24,735 bases of DNA, from NCBI GenBank assembly GCA_002189035.1, contig NEEC01000470.1, positions 1 to 24,735 of the forward strand. Direction: 5' to 3'. Below the pieces are notes generated by a model. That model had not been told where the DNA came from. It made no database searches and was given only the letters and a program-made list of their open reading frames with translations. This DNA is from Utricularia gibba. Lineage: Eukaryota > Streptophyta > Magnoliopsida > Lamiales > Lentibulariaceae. The number at the start of each line of letters is the position of its first letter. Within the stretch, counting starts at the first letter, position 1. This document shows positions 1-12,019 of this stretch, piece by piece. Made by a program: the position numbers and the translations under genes.

Positions 1-314
1 ATCGGTCCTACTCGACGAAAATCGTGATGCAGTTATTGAAGTTAGGATTTCATGAGCACCCAAAATGGTTTTCTCAACCGCATGCTTTATATTTGATAAG
101 GCGCTCTCGTGGGGCAACGGTATCGAGCAGGAGGTCGAGTCGAGCTCGGGCCCATAGTCATTTGTAGCTGGCAAAAAACTTGATGCATTTATTAACGTTG
201 GTTTTAATAGGCTGCCTACATGTTTCTCAAGGAAAAGCTTGTCGTTTTTGGGCGGGTGATGTCGTTGTGAACTTCGTTCTGACCAAGGTTCGGTCTGACT
301 CCTTTGCCAATGGT
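1..314. repeat. Left-edge monomer, A-like
   Basis: The unit starts at 7; bases 1-6 are the end of the previous copy. It has gataaggcgctctcg, gagcagg, catagtc, agctggcaaaaaacttg, cgttgg, tacatgtttctc, tcgttgtg, accaagg, gactcc and ccaatgg. It is A-like in the second half with non-A junction markers. Confidence 0.85.
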
Positions 315-1244
315 CCTACTCGACGAAAATCGTGATGCAGTTATTGAAGTTAGGATTCATGAGCACCCAAAATGGTTTTCTCAACCGCATGCTTTATATT
401 TGATAAGGTGCTCTCGTGGGGGCAACGGTATCGAGTAGGAGGTCGAGTCGAGCTCGGGCCCATAGTCATTTGTAGCTCGGCAAAAAACTTGATGCATTTA
501 TTAACGGTTGGTTTTAATAGGCTGCCTCAATGGTTTTCTCAAGGAAAAGCTTGTCGTTTTTGGGCGGGTGATGTCGTTGTGAACTTCGTTCTGACCCAAG
601 GTTCGGTCTGTCTCCTTTGCCAAATCTGGTCCTACTCGACGAAAATCGTGATGCAGTTATTGAAGTTAGGATTTCATGAGCACCCAAAATGGTTTTTCAA
701 CGCATGCTTTTATTGAGGAGGCGCTCTAGTGGGGCACGGTATCGGCAAAAGGTCGAGTCGGGCTCGCCCAGAGTCATTTTTAGCCGCAAAAAAAGTGATG
801 CATTTATTAACGTTGGGTTTTAATAGGCTGCCTACATGGTTTCTCAAGGAAAAGCTTGTCGTTTCTGGGCGGGTGATGTCTTTTGGAACTTCGTTCTGAC
901 CATAGGTTCGGTCTGACTCCTTTGCCACATCGGGTCCTACTCGACGAAAATCGTGATGCAGTTATTGAAGTTAGGATTCATGAGCACCCAAAATGGTTTT
1001 CTCAACCGCATGCTTTATATTTGATAAGGCACTCTCGTGGGGCAACGGTATCGAGCAGGAGGTCGAGTCGAGCTCGGGCCCAGAGTCATTTGTAGCTCGG
1101 CAAAAAAATTGATGCATTTATTAACGTTGGTTTATTAGGCTGCCTACATGTTTCTCAAGGAAAGCTTGTCGTTTTGGGCGGGTGATGTCTTTTGGAACTT
1201 CGTTCTGACCATAGGTTCGGTCTGACTCCTTTGCCACATCGGGT
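315..1244. repeat. A-B-C trimer block
   Basis: Units start at 315 (A, 316 bp), 631 (B, 305 bp, with compacted tatcggcaaaagg and gccgcaaaaaaagtg) and 936 (C, 309 bp, with gcactctcg and tttattagg). The three together span 930 bp. Confidence 0.85.
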
Positions 1245-2478
1245 CCTACTCGACGAAAATCGTGATGCAGTTATTGAAGTTAGGATTTCATGAGCACCCA
1301 AAATGGTTTTCTCAACCGCATGCTTTATATTTGATAAGGTGCTCTCGTGGGGCAACGGTATCGAGTAGGAGGTCGAGTCGAGCTCGGGCCCATAGTCATT
1401 TGTAGCTCGGCAAAAAACTTGATGCATTTATTAACGTTGGTTTTAATAGGCTGCCTCAATGGTTTTCTCAAGGAAAAGCTTGTCGTTTTTGGGCGGGTGA
1501 TGTCGTTGTGAACTTCGTTCTGACCAAGGTTCGGTCTGACTCCTTTGCCAATCGGTCCTACTCGACGAAAATCGTGATGCAGTTATTGAAGTTAGGATTT
1601 CATGAGCACCCAAAATGGTTTTCTCAATCGCATGCTTTATTGAGGAGGCGCTCTAGTGGGGCAACGGTATCGGGCAGGTCGAGTCGGGCTCGCTCCCAGA
1701 GTCATTTTTAGCCCAAAAAAATGATGCATTTATTAACGTTGGGTTTTAATAGGCTGCCTACATGGTTTCTCAAGGAAAAGCTTGTCGTTTCTGGCGTGAT
1801 GTCTTTTGGAACTTCGTTCTGACCATAGGTTCGGTCTGACTCCTTTGCCACATCGGGTCCTACTCGACGAAAATCGTGATGCAGTTTTGAAGTTAGGATT
1901 TCATGAGCACCCAAAATGGTTTTCTCAACCGCATGCTTTATATTTGATAAGGTGCTCTCGTGGGGCAACGGTATCGAGCAGGAGGTCGAGTCGAGCTCGG
2001 GCCCATAGTCATTTGTAGCTCGGCAAAAAACTTGATGCATTTATTAACGTTGGTTTTTAATAGGCTGCCTCAATGGTTTTCTCAAGGAAAAGCTTGTCGT
2101 TTTTGGGCGGGTGATGTCGTTGTGAACTTCGTTCTGACCCAAGGTTCGGTCTGTCTCCTTTGCAAATCGGTCCTACTCGACGAAAATCGTGATGCAGTTA
2201 TTGAAGTTAGGATTTCATGAGCACCCAAAATGGTTTTCTCAACGCATGCTTTATATTTGAGGAGGCGCTCTCGTGGGGCACGGTATCGAGCAAAAGGTCG
2301 AGTCGAGCTCGCCCAGAGTCATTTGTAGCCGGCAAAAAAATTGATGCATTTATTAACGTTGGTTTTAATAGGCTGCCTACATGGTTTCTCAAGGAAAAGC
2401 TTGTCGTTTCTGGGCGGGTGATGTCTTTTGGAACTTCGTTCTGACCAAGGTTCGGTCTGACTCCTTTGCCAATCGGGT
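1245..2478. repeat. A-B-A-B block
   Basis: Units start at 1245 (A), 1557 (B, 302 bp, lacking several short-repeat copies), 1859 (A, with the 3-bp deletion in block 1) and 2172 (B-like, 307 bp: tttgaggagg, gcaaaagg and tcttttgg, but ctctcgtgg and catttgtag as in A/C). Confidence 0.82.
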
Positions 2479-4029
2479 CCTACTCGACGAAAATCGTGAT
2501 GCAGTTATTGAAGTTAGGATTTCATGAGCACCCAAAATGGTTTTTCTCAACGCATGCTTTATATTTGATAGGCGCTCTCGTGGGGCAACGGTATCGAGGA
2601 GGTCGAGTCGAGCTCGGGCCCAGAGTCATTTGTAGCCGGCAAAAAACTTGATGCATTTATTAACGTTGGGTTTAATAGGCTGCCTACATGGTTTTCTCAA
2701 GGAAAAGCTTGTCGTTTTGGCGGGTGATGTCTTTTGGAACTTCGTTCTGACCAAGGTTCGGTCTGACTCTTTGCCACATCGGTCCTACTCGACGAAAATC
2801 GTGATGCAGTTATTGAAGTTAGGATTTCATGAGCACCCAAAATGGTTTTCTCAACCGCATGCTTTATATTTGATAAGGCCTCTCGTGGGGCAACGGTATC
2901 GAGCAGGAGGTCGAGTCGAGCTCGGGCCCAGAGTCATTTGTAGCCCGGCAAAAAAATTGATGCATTTATTAACGTTCGGTTTATTAGGCTGCCTACATAG
3001 TTTCTCAAGGAAAAGCTTGTCGTTTCTGGCGGGGTGATGTCTTTTGGAACTTCGTTCTGACCAAGGTTCGGTCTGACTCCTTTGCCACATCGGTCCTACT
3101 CGACGAAAATCGTGATGCAGTTATTGAAGTTAGGATTTCATGAGCACCCAAAATGGTTTTCTCAACCGCATGCTTTATATTTGATAAGGCGCTCTCGTGG
3201 GGCAACGGTATCGAGTAGGAGGTCGAGTCGAGCTCGGGCCCATAGTCATTTGTAGCTCGGCAAAAAAATTGATGCATTTATTAACGTTGGTTTTAATAGG
3301 CTGCCTCAATGGTTTCTCAAGGAAAAGCTTGTCGTTTTTGGGCGGGTGATGTCGTTGGAACTTCGTTCTGACCCAAGGTTCGGTCTGACTCCTTTGCCAC
3401 ATCGGTCCTACTCGACGAAAATCGTGATGCAGTTATTGAAGTTAGGATTTCATGAGCACCCAAAATGGTTTTCTCAACCGCATGCTTTATATTTGATAAG
3501 GTGCTCTCGTGGGGCAACGGTATCGAGTAGGAGGTCGAGTCGAGCTCGGGCCCATAGTCATTTGTAGCTCGGCAAAAAACTTGATGCATTTATTAACGTT
3601 GGTTTTAATAGGCTGCCTACATGGTTTTCTCAAGGAAAAGCTTGTCGTTTTTGGGCGGGTGATGTCTTTTGGAACTTCGTTCTGACCAAGGTTCGGTCTG
3701 ACTCCTTTGCCACATCGGGTCCTACTCGACGAAAATCGTGATGCAGTTATTGAAGTTAGGATTTCATGAGCACCCAAAATGGTTTTCTCAACCGCATGCT
3801 TTATATTTGATAAGGCTCTCGTGGGGCAACGGTATCGAGCAGGAGGTCGAGTCGAGCTCGGGCCCATAGTCATTTGTAGCTCGCAAAAAACTTGATGCAT
3901 TTATTAACGTTGGTTTTTAATAGGCTGCCTACATGGTTTCTCAAGGAAAAGCTTGTCGTTTTTGGGCGGGTGATGTCGTTGTGAACTTCGTTCTGACCAA
4001 GGTTCGGTCTGACTCCTTTGCCAATCGGT
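2479..4029. repeat. Mixed-class block of five monomers
   Basis: Units start at 2479 (mosaic, gag-gagg deletion), 2784 (C: ttcggtttattagg, acatag), 3095 (A-like, caatgg with tcgttggaac), 3407 (A-type first half, then tacatgg, tcttttgg and ccacatcggg) and 3721 (A-like, ggctctcg deletion). No regular alternation is visible. Confidence 0.78.
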
Positions 4030-4959
4030 CCTACTCGACGAAAATCGTGATGCAGTTATTGAAGTTAGGATTCATGAGCACCCAAAATGGTTTTCTCAAC
4101 GCATGCTTTATATTTGAGGAGGCGCTCTCGTGGGGCAACGGTATCGAGCAGGAGGTCGAGTCGAGCTCGGTCCCATCATTTGTAGCCGGCAAAAAATTGA
4201 TGCATTTATTAACGTTGGGTTTTAATAGGCTGCCTACATGGTTTCTCAAGGAAAAGCTTGTCGTTTCTGGGCGGGTGATGTCTTTTGGAACTTCGTTCTG
4301 ACCATAGGTTCGGTCTGACTCCTTTGCCACATCGGGTCCTACTCGACGAAAATCGTGATGCAGTTATTGAAGTTAGGATTTCATGAGCACCCAAAATGGT
4401 TTTCTCAACCGCATGCTTTATATTTGATAAGGCACTCTCGTGGGGCAACGGTATCGAGCAGGAGGTCGAGTCGAGCTCGGGCCCAGTCATTTGTAGCCCG
4501 GCAAAAAATTGATGCATTTATTAACGTTGGTTTTAATAGGCTGCCTCATGGTTTCTCAAGGAAAAGCTTGTCGTTTCTGGGCGGGTGATGTCGTTTGGAA
4601 CTTCGTTCTGACCAAGGTTCGGTCTGACTCCTTTGCCACATCGGGTCCTACTCGACGAAAAATCGTGATGCAGTTATTGAAGTTAGGATTTCATGAGCAC
4701 CCAAAATGGTTTTCTCAACCGCATGCTTTATATTTGATAAGGCGCTCTCGTGGGGCAACGGTATCGAGCAGGAGGTCGAGTCGAGCTCGGGCCCATAGTC
4801 ATTTGTAGCTCGGCAAAAAACTTGATGCATTTATTAACGTTGGTTTTAATAGGCTGCCTAATGGTTTTCAAGGAAAAGCTTGTCGTTTTTGGGCGGGTGA
4901 TGTCTTTTGGAACTTCGTTCTGACCCAAGGTTCGGTCTGACTCCTTTGCCACATCGGGT
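4030..4959. repeat. B-like, C-like and mosaic monomers
   Basis: Units start at 4030 (B-like: ttgaggagg, gggttttaat, tcttttgg, ccatagg, but gagcagg), 4338 (C-like: gcactctcg, gagcagg, agcccgg, with tcgtttgg) and 4647 (mosaic: A-type first half, tcttttgg, acccaagg, with one extra A in block 1). Confidence 0.77.
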
Positions 4960-6807
4960 CCTACTCGACGAAAATCGTGATGCAGTTATTGAAGTTAGGA
5001 TTTCATGAGCACCCAAAATGGTTTTCTCAACCGCATGCTTTATATTTGATAAGGTGCTCTCGTGGGGCAACGGTATCGAGTAGGAGGTCGAGTCGAGCTC
5101 GGCCCATAGTCATTTGTAGCCGGCAAAAAAAACTTGATGCATTTATTAACGGTTGGTTTTAATAGGCTGCCTCAATGGTTTTCTCAAGGAAAAGCTTGTC
5201 GTTTTTGGGCGGTGATGTCGTTGTGAACTTCGTTCTGACCCAAGGTTCGGTCTGTCTCCTTTGCCAATCTGGGTCCTACTCGACGAAAATCGTGATGCAG
5301 TTATTGAAGTTAGGATTTCATGAGCACCCAAAATGCTTTTGTCAATCGCATGCTTTGTATTGAGGAGGCGCTCTAGTGGGGCACGGTATCGCAAAAGGTC
5401 GAGTCGAGAGTCATTTTTAGCCGTCAAAAAAATGATGCATTTATTAACGTTGGGTTTTAATAGGCTGCCTACATGGTTTCTCAAGGAAAAGCTTGTCGTT
5501 TCTGGGCGGGTGATGTCTTTTGGAACTTCGTTCTGACCATAGGTTCGGTCTGACTCCTTTGCCACATCGGGTCCTACTCGACGAAAATCGTGATGCAGTT
5601 ATTGAAGTTAGGATTCATGAGCACCCAAATGGTTTTCTCAACCGCATGCTTTATATTTGATAAGGCTCTCGTGGGGCAACGGTATCGAGTAGGAGGTCGA
5701 GTCGAGCTCGGGCCCATAGTCATTTGTAGCTCGGCAAAAACTTGATGCATTTATTAACGGTTGGTTTAATAGGCTGCCTCAATGGTTTTCTCAAGGAAAA
5801 GCTTGTCGTTTTTGGCGGGTGATGTCGTTGTGAACTTCGTTCTGACCAAGGTTCGGTCTGTCTCCTTTGCCAATCTGGTCCTACTCGACGAAAATCGTGA
5901 TGCAGTTATTGAAGTTAGGATTTCATGAGCACCCAAAATGCTTTTGTCAATCGCATGCTTTGTAGTTGAGGAGGCGCTCTAGTGGGGCACGGTATCGGGC
6001 AAAAGGTCGAGTCGGGCTCGCTCCCAGAGTCATTTTTAGCCGTCAAAAAAAGTGATGCATTTATTAACGTTGGGTTTTAATAGGCTGCCTACATGGTTTC
6101 TCAAGGAAAAGCTTGTCGTTTCTGGGCGGGTGATGTCTTTTGGAACTTCGTTCTGACCAAGGTTCGGTCTGACTCCTTTGCCACATCGGGTCCTACTCGA
6201 CGAAAATCGTGATGCAGTTATTGAAGTTAGGATTTCATGAGCACCCAAAATGGTTTTCTCAACCGCATGCTTTATATTTGATAAGGCACTCTCGTGGGGC
6301 AACGGTATCGAGCAGGAGGTCGAGTCGAGCTCGGGCCCATAGTCATTTGTAGCCGGCAAAAAATTGATGCATTTATTAACGTTGGTTTTAATAGGCTGCC
6401 TACATGGTTTCTCAAGGAAAAGCTTGTCGTTTTGGCGGGTGATGTCGTTTGGAACTTCGTTCTGACCAAGTTCGGTCTGACTCCTTTGCCACATCGGGTC
6501 CTACTCGACGAAAATCGTGATGCAGTTATTGAAGTTAGGATTTCATGAGCACCCAAAATGGTTTTCTCAACCGCATGCTTTATATTTGATAAGGCTCGTG
6601 GGGCAACGGTATCGAGCAGGAGGTCGAGTCGAGCTCGCCCATAGTCATTTGTAGCCGGCAAAAAAATTGATGCATTTATTAACGTTGGTTTTAATAGGCT
6701 GCCTACATGGTTTTCTCAAGGAAAAGCTTGTCGTTTCTGGGCGGGTGATGTCTTTTGGAACTTCGTTCTGACCATAGGTTCGGTCTGACTCCTTTGCCAC
6801 ATCGGGT
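4960..6807. repeat. A-B-A-B-C-C hexamer block (first copy)
   Basis: Units start at 4960 (A), 5275 (B, 298 bp, the shortest unit; gtcgagtcgagagtc has lost the gctcgctccc segment), 5573 (A, 307 bp), 5880 (B), 6192 (C: gcactctcg, tcgtttgg) and 6500 (C/mosaic: ggctcg, gagcagg, ccatagg). Total 1848 bp. The class order equals that of the next block. Confidence 0.8.
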
Positions 6808-8649
6808 CCTACTCGACGAAAATCGTGATGCAGTTATTGAAGTTAGGATTTCATGAGCACCCAAAATGGTTTTCTCAACCGCATGCTTTATATTTGATAA
6901 GGTGCTCTCGTGGGGCAACGGTATCGAGTAGGAGGTCGAGTCGAGCTCGGGCCCATAGTCATTTGTAGCTCGGCAAAAAACTTGATGCATTTATTAACGT
7001 TGTTTTAATAGGCTGCCTCAATGGTTTTCTCAAGGAAAAGCTTGTCGTTTTTGGGCGGGTGATGTCGTTGTGAACTTCGTTCTGACCCAAGGTTCGGTCT
7101 GTCTCCTTTGCCAATCTGGTCCTACTCGACGAAAATCGTGATGCAGTTATTGAAGTTAGGATTCATGAGCACCCAAAATGCTTTTCTCAACGCATGCTTT
7201 ATATTTGATAGGCGCTCTCGTGGGGCACGGTATCGTCGAGTCGGGCTCGGCCCAGAGTCATTTGTAGCCGGCAAAAAAATTGATGCATTTATTAACGTTG
7301 GGTTTTAATAGGCTGCCTACATGGTTTCTCAAGGAAAAGCTTGTCGTTTCTGGGCGGGTGATGTCTTTTGGAACTTCGTTCTGACCATAGGTTCGGTCTG
7401 ACTCCTTTGCCACATCGGGTCCTACTCGACGAAAATCGTGATGCAGTTATTGAAGTTAGGATTTCATGAGCACCCAAAATGGTTTTCTCAACCGCATGCT
7501 TTATATTTGATAAGGTGCTCTCGTGGGGCAACGGTATCGAGTAGGAGGTCGAGTCGAGCTCGGGCCCATAGTCATTTGTAGCTCGGCAAAAAACTTGATG
7601 CATTTATTAACGGTTGGTTTTAATAGGCTGCCTCAATGGTTTTCTCAAGGAAAAGCTTGTCGTTTTGGGCGGGTGATGTCGTTGTGAACTTCGTTCTGAC
7701 CCAAGGTTCGGTCTGTCTCCTTTGCCAATCTGGTCCTACTCGACGAAAATCGTGATGCAGTTATTGAAGTTAGGATTTCATGAGCACCCAAAATGCTTTT
7801 GTCAATCGCATGCTTTATATTGAGGAGGCGCTCTAGTGGGGCACGGTATCGGGCAAAGGTCGAGTCGAGCTCGCTCCAGAGTCATTTTTAGCCCAAAAAA
7901 AGTGATGCATTTATTAACGTTGGGTTTTAATAGGCTGCCTACATGGTTTCTCAAGGAAAAGCTTGTCGTTTCTGGGCGGGTGATGTCTTTTGGAACTTCG
8001 TTCTGACCATAGGTTCGGTCTGACTCCTTTGCCACATCGGGTCCTACTCGACGAAAATCGTGATGCAGTTATTGAAGTTAGGATTCATGAGCACCCAAAA
8101 TGGTTTTCTCAACCGCATGCTTTATATTTGATAAGGCACTCTCGTGGGGCAACGGTATCGAGCAGAGGTCGAGTCGAGCTCGGCCCAGAGTCATTTGTAG
8201 CCCGGCAAAAAATTGATGCATTTATTAACGTTGGTTTAATAGGCTGCCTCATGTTTTCTCAAGGAAAAGCTTGTCGTTTTGGGCGGGTGATGTCAACTTC
8301 GTTCTGACCATAGGTTCGGTCTGACTCCTTTGCCACATCGGGTCCTACTCGACGAAAATCGTGATGCAGTTATTGAAGTTAGGATTCATGAGCACCCAAA
8401 ATGGTTTTCTCAACCGCATGCTTTATATTTGATAAGGCACTCTCGTGGGGCAACGGTATCGAGCAGGAGGTCGAGTCGAGCTCGGGCCCAGTCATTTGTA
8501 GCCGGCAAAAAATTGATGCATTTATTAACGTTCGGTTTATTAGGCTGCCTACATAGTTTTCTCAAGGAAAAGCTTGTCGTTTCTGGCGGGTGATGTCTTG
8601 GGAACTTCGTTCTGACCAAGGTTCGTCTGACTCCTTTGCCACATCGGGT
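6808..8649. repeat. A-B-A-B-C-C hexamer block (second copy)
   Basis: Units start at 6808 (A), 7121 (B variant, 300 bp, tatcgtcgagtcgggctcgg), 7421 (A), 7735 (B), 8043 (C, 301 bp, with tgatgtcaacttc lacking about 7 bp) and 8344 (C: ttcggtttattagg, acatag). Total 1842 bp. Class order matches 4960-6807, but several B and C private variants differ, so this is not a very recent duplication. Confidence 0.8.
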
Positions 8650-10505
8650 CCTACTCGACGAAAATCGTGATGCAGTTATTGAAGTTAGGATTCATGAGCA
8701 CCCAAAATGGTTTTCTCAACCGCATGCTTTATATTTGATAAGGCGCTCTCGTGGGGCAACGGTATCGAGCAGGAGGTCGAGTCGAGCTCGGGCCCATAGT
8801 CATTTGTAGCTCGGCAAAAAAATTGATGCATTTATTAACGTTGGGTTTTAATAGGCTGCCTACATGTTTTCTCAAGGAAAAGCTTGTCGTTTTTGGGCGG
8901 GTGATGTCGTTGTGAACTTCGTTCTGACCCAAGGTTCGGTCTGTCTCCTTTGCCAAATCGGTCCTACTCGACGAAAATCGTGATGCAGTTATTGAAGTTA
9001 GGATTTCATGAGCACCCAAAATGGTTTTCTCAACCGCATGCTTTATATTTGATAAGGTGCTCTCGTGGGGCAACGGTATCGAGTAGGAGGTCGAGTCGAG
9101 CTCGGGCCCATAGTCATTTGTAGCCGGCAAAAAACTTGATGCATTTATTAACGGTTGGTTTTAATAGGCTGCCTCAATGGTTTCTCAAGGAAAAGCTTGT
9201 CGTTTTTGGGCGGGTGATGTCGTTGTGAACTTCGTTCTGACCAAGGTTCGGTCTGACTCCTTTGCCACATCGGTCCTACTCGACGAAAATCGTGATGCAG
9301 TTATTGAAGTTAGGATTTCATGAGCACCCAAAATGGTTTTCTCAACGCATGCTTTATATTTGAGGAGGCGCTCTCGTGGGGCAACGGTATCGGGCAAAGG
9401 TCGAGTCGAGCTCGCCCAGAGTCATTTTTAGCCTCAAAAAATTGATGCATTTATTAACGTTGGGTTTAATAGGCTGCCTACATGGTTTCTCAAGGAAAAG
9501 CTTGTCGTTTCTGGGCGGGTGATGTCTTTGGAACTTCGTTCTGACCAAGGTTCGGTCTGACTCCTTTGCCACATCGGGTCCTACTCGACGAAAATCGTGA
9601 TGCAGTTATTGAAGTTAGGATTTCATGAGCACCCAAAATGGTTTTCTCAACCGCATGCTTTATATTTGATAAGGCGCTCTCGTGGGCAACGGTATCGAGT
9701 AGGAGGTCGAGTCGAGCTCGGGCCCATAGTCATTTGTAGCTCGGCAAAAAACTTGATGCATTTATTAACGTTGGTTTTAATAGGCTGCCTAATGGTTTTC
9801 TCAAGGAAAAGCTTGTCGTTTTTGGGCGGGTGATGTCGTTGTGAACTTCGTTCTGACCAAGGTTCGGTCTGACTCCTTTGCCAAATCTGGTCCTACTCGA
9901 CGAAAATCGTGATGCAGTTATTGAAGTTAGGATTCATGAGCACCCAAAATGGTTTTCTCAACCGCATGCTTTATATTTGATAAGGCGCTCTCGTGGGGCA
10001 ACGGTATCGAGCAGGAGGTCGAGTCGAGCTCGGCCCAGAGTCATTTGTAGCCCGCAAAAAAAATGATGCATTTATTAACGTTGGTTTTAATAGGCTGCCT
10101 ACATGGTTTCTCAAGGAAAAGCTTGTCGTTTGGGGTGATGTCTTTGGAACTTCGTTCTGACCAAGGTTCGGTCTGACTCCTTTGCCACATCGGGTCCTAC
10201 TCGACGAAAATCGTGATGCAGTTATTGAAGTTAGGATTCATGAGCACCCAAAATGGTTTTCTCAACCGCATGCTTATTTGATAAGGCACTCTCGTGGGGC
10301 AACGGTATCGAGCAGGAGGTCGAGTCGAGCTCGGGCCCAGAGTCATTTGTAGCCCGGCAAAAAAATTGATGCATTTATTAACGTTGGCTTTATTAGGCTG
10401 CCTACATAGTTTCTCAAGGAAAAGCTTGTCGTTTCTGGGCGGGTGATGTCTTTTGGAACTTCGTTCTGACCATAGGTTCGGTCTGACTCCTTTGCCACAT
10501 CGGGT
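8650..10505. repeat. Mixed block of six monomers
   Basis: Units start at 8650 (A-like, gagcagg with ctgtctcc), 8963 (A), 9275 (B-like, gggcaaagg, catttttag), 9580 (A), 9892 (C/B mosaic, 304 bp, gtttggggtgatg has lost most of tctgggcggg) and 10196 (C, gcatgcttatttg deletion, ggctttattagg, acatag). Confidence 0.78.
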
Positions 10506-11751
10506 CCTACTCGACGAAAATCGTGATGCAGTTATTGAAGTTAGGATTTCATGAGCACCCAAAATGGTTTTCTCAACCGCATGCTTTATATTTGATAAGG
10601 TGCTCTCGTGGGGCAACGGTATCGAGTAGAGGTCGAGTCGAGCTCGGGCCCATAGTCATTTGTAGCTCGGCAAAAAACTTGATGCATTTATTAACGGTTG
10701 GTTTTAATAGGCTGCCTCAATGGTTTTCTCAAGGAAAAGCTTGTCGTTTTTGGGCGGGTGATGTCGTTGTGAACTTCGTTCTGACCCAAGGTTCGGTCTG
10801 TCTCCTTTGCCAAATCTGGTCCTACTCGACGAAAATCGTGATGCAGTTATTGAAGTTAGGATTTCATGAGCACCCAAAATGCTTTTCAATCGCATGCTTT
10901 GTAGTTGAGGAGGCGCTCTAGTGGGCACGGTATCGGGCAAAAGGTCGAGTCGGGCTCGCTCCCAGAGTCATTTTTAGCCTGTCAAAAAAAGTGATGCATT
11001 TATTAACGTTGGGTTTTAATAGGCTGCCTACATGGTTTCTCAAGGAAAAGCTTGTCGTTTCTGGCGGTGATGTTTTTTGGAACTTCGTTCTGACCATAGG
11101 TTCGGTCTGACTCCTTTGCCACATCGGGTCCTACTCGACGAAAATCGTGATGCAGTTATTGAAGTTAGGATTTCATGAGCACCCAAAATGGTTTTCTCAA
11201 CCGCATGCTTTATATTTGATAAGTGCTCTCGTGGGGCAACGGTATCGAGTAGGAGGTCGAGTCGAGCTCGGGCCCATAGTCATTTGTAGCTCGGCAAAAA
11301 ACTTGATGCATTTATTAACGGTTGGTTTTAATAGGCTGCCTCAATGGTTTTCTCAAGGAAAAGCTTGTCGTTTTGGGCGGGTGATGTCGTTGTGAACTTC
11401 GTTCTGACCCAAGGTTCGGTCTGTCCTTTGCCAAATCTGGTCCTACTCGACGAAAATCGTGATGCAGTTATTGAAGTTAGGATTTCATGAGCACCCAAAA
11501 TGCTTTTCAATCGCATGCTTTGTAGTTGAGGAGGCGCTCTAGTGGGGCACGGTATCGGGCAAAAGGTCGAGTCGGGCTCGCTCCCAGAGTCATTTTTAGC
11601 CTGTCAAAAAAAGTGATGCATTTATTAACGTTGGTTTTAATAGGCTGCCTACATGGTTTCTCAAGGAAAAGCTTGTCGTTTCTGGGCGGGTGATGTCTTT
11701 TGGAACTTCGTTCTGACCATAGGTTCGGTCTGACTCCTTTGCCACATCGGG

Positions 11752-11878
11752 TCCTACTCGACGAAAATCGTGATGCAGTTATTGAAGTTAGGATTTCATG
11801 AGCACCCAAAATGGTTTTCTCAACCGCATGCTTTATATTTGATAAGGTGCTCTCGTGGGGCAACGGTATCGAGTAGGA
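11752..11878. repeat. Class-A-specific inverted repeat, 10-bp arms
   Basis: The arm tcctactcga (11752-11761) is the exact reverse complement of tcgagtagga (11869-11878), with a 107-bp spacer. Class C units have tcgagcagga in the second arm (one mismatch), and class B has lost it. The same pair is visible in the other class A units carrying gagtagg. The arms could be chance: 10 bp in 316 bp is only mildly unexpected, and the arm sequence resembles the nearby gtcgagtcgag motif. Confidence 0.6.
11753..11793. repeat. Near-invariant block 1 of the monomer
   Basis: The 41 bp from cctactcg through gaagttaggat are identical in nearly all 80 units. Exceptions I found are a 3-bp deletion in unit 1859-2171 (gcagttttgaag) and one extra A in unit 4647-4959 (cgaaaaatcg). 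The following segment (from gctctcg to the A tract) varies heavily, so conservation is uneven along the monomer. Confidence 0.85.
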
Positions 11879-11910
11879 GGTCGAGTCGAGCTCGGGCCCA
11901 TAGTCATTTG
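11753..11910. repeat. First half-unit (~158 bp) of a class A monomer
   Basis: This half aligns with the second half of the same monomer. Bases 11764-11823 match 11921-11980 at 45 of 60 positions without a gap, including tgatgca, ttatt and an exact 14-bp run aatggttttctcaa, at a constant shift of 157 bp. Weaker similarity continues at a shift of about 159 bp (ggtg..tcgt..aac and ggtcg/ggttcg) to the end of the half. The half-unit boundary is approximate. Confidence 0.82.
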
Positions 11911-11926
11911 TAGCTCGGCAAAAAAC

Positions 11927-11944
11927 TTGATGCATTTATTAACG
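11927..11944. repeat. Near-invariant block 2 (NsiI block)
   Basis: The stretch ttgatgcatttattaacg is retained almost unchanged across classes, apart from gtgatg or atgatg at the left edge in class B and gcattaattaac in unit 21682-21993. It is the half-unit paralogue of part of block 1 and sits beside the variable A tract (five to eight A). Confidence 0.8.
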
Positions 11945-11975
11945 GTTGGTTTTAATAGGCTGCCTCAATGGTTTT

Positions 11976-11997
11976 CTCAAGGAAAAGCTTGTCGTTT
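11976..11997. repeat. Near-invariant block 3 (HindIII block)
   Basis: The segment ctcaaggaaaagcttgtcg plus ttt is present in all units read. Rare changes are a lost A in unit 936-1244 (aaggaaagctt) and a lost A in unit 15487-15795 (ctcaggaaaag); the HindIII site survives in both. Confidence 0.82.
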
Positions 11998-12019
11998 TTG
12001 GGCGGGTGATGTCGTTGTG

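Noticed and set aside
6036-6494. Longest open frame (152 codons, minus strand), and many 60-140-codon frames on both strands
   Set aside because: They are periodic by-products of the repeat: the same peptide fragments recur dozens of times, the period (309.9 bp) is not a multiple of three, one-base indels between copies break and swap frames, and both strands are equally open. No domain, signal peptide or codon pattern supports a gene.
11832-11846. TATA-like ctttatatttgataa as a promoter in each A/C unit
   Set aside because: A short AT-rich match in a satellite, with no associated transcript structure or other core element; too weak to call.
11882-11899. cgagtcgagctcgggccc, palindrome-rich GC segment, as a hairpin terminator or recombination site
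   Set aside because: It only contains short overlapping palindromes (SacI and ApaI sites), varies strongly between classes, and lacks a stable extended stem with a T run.
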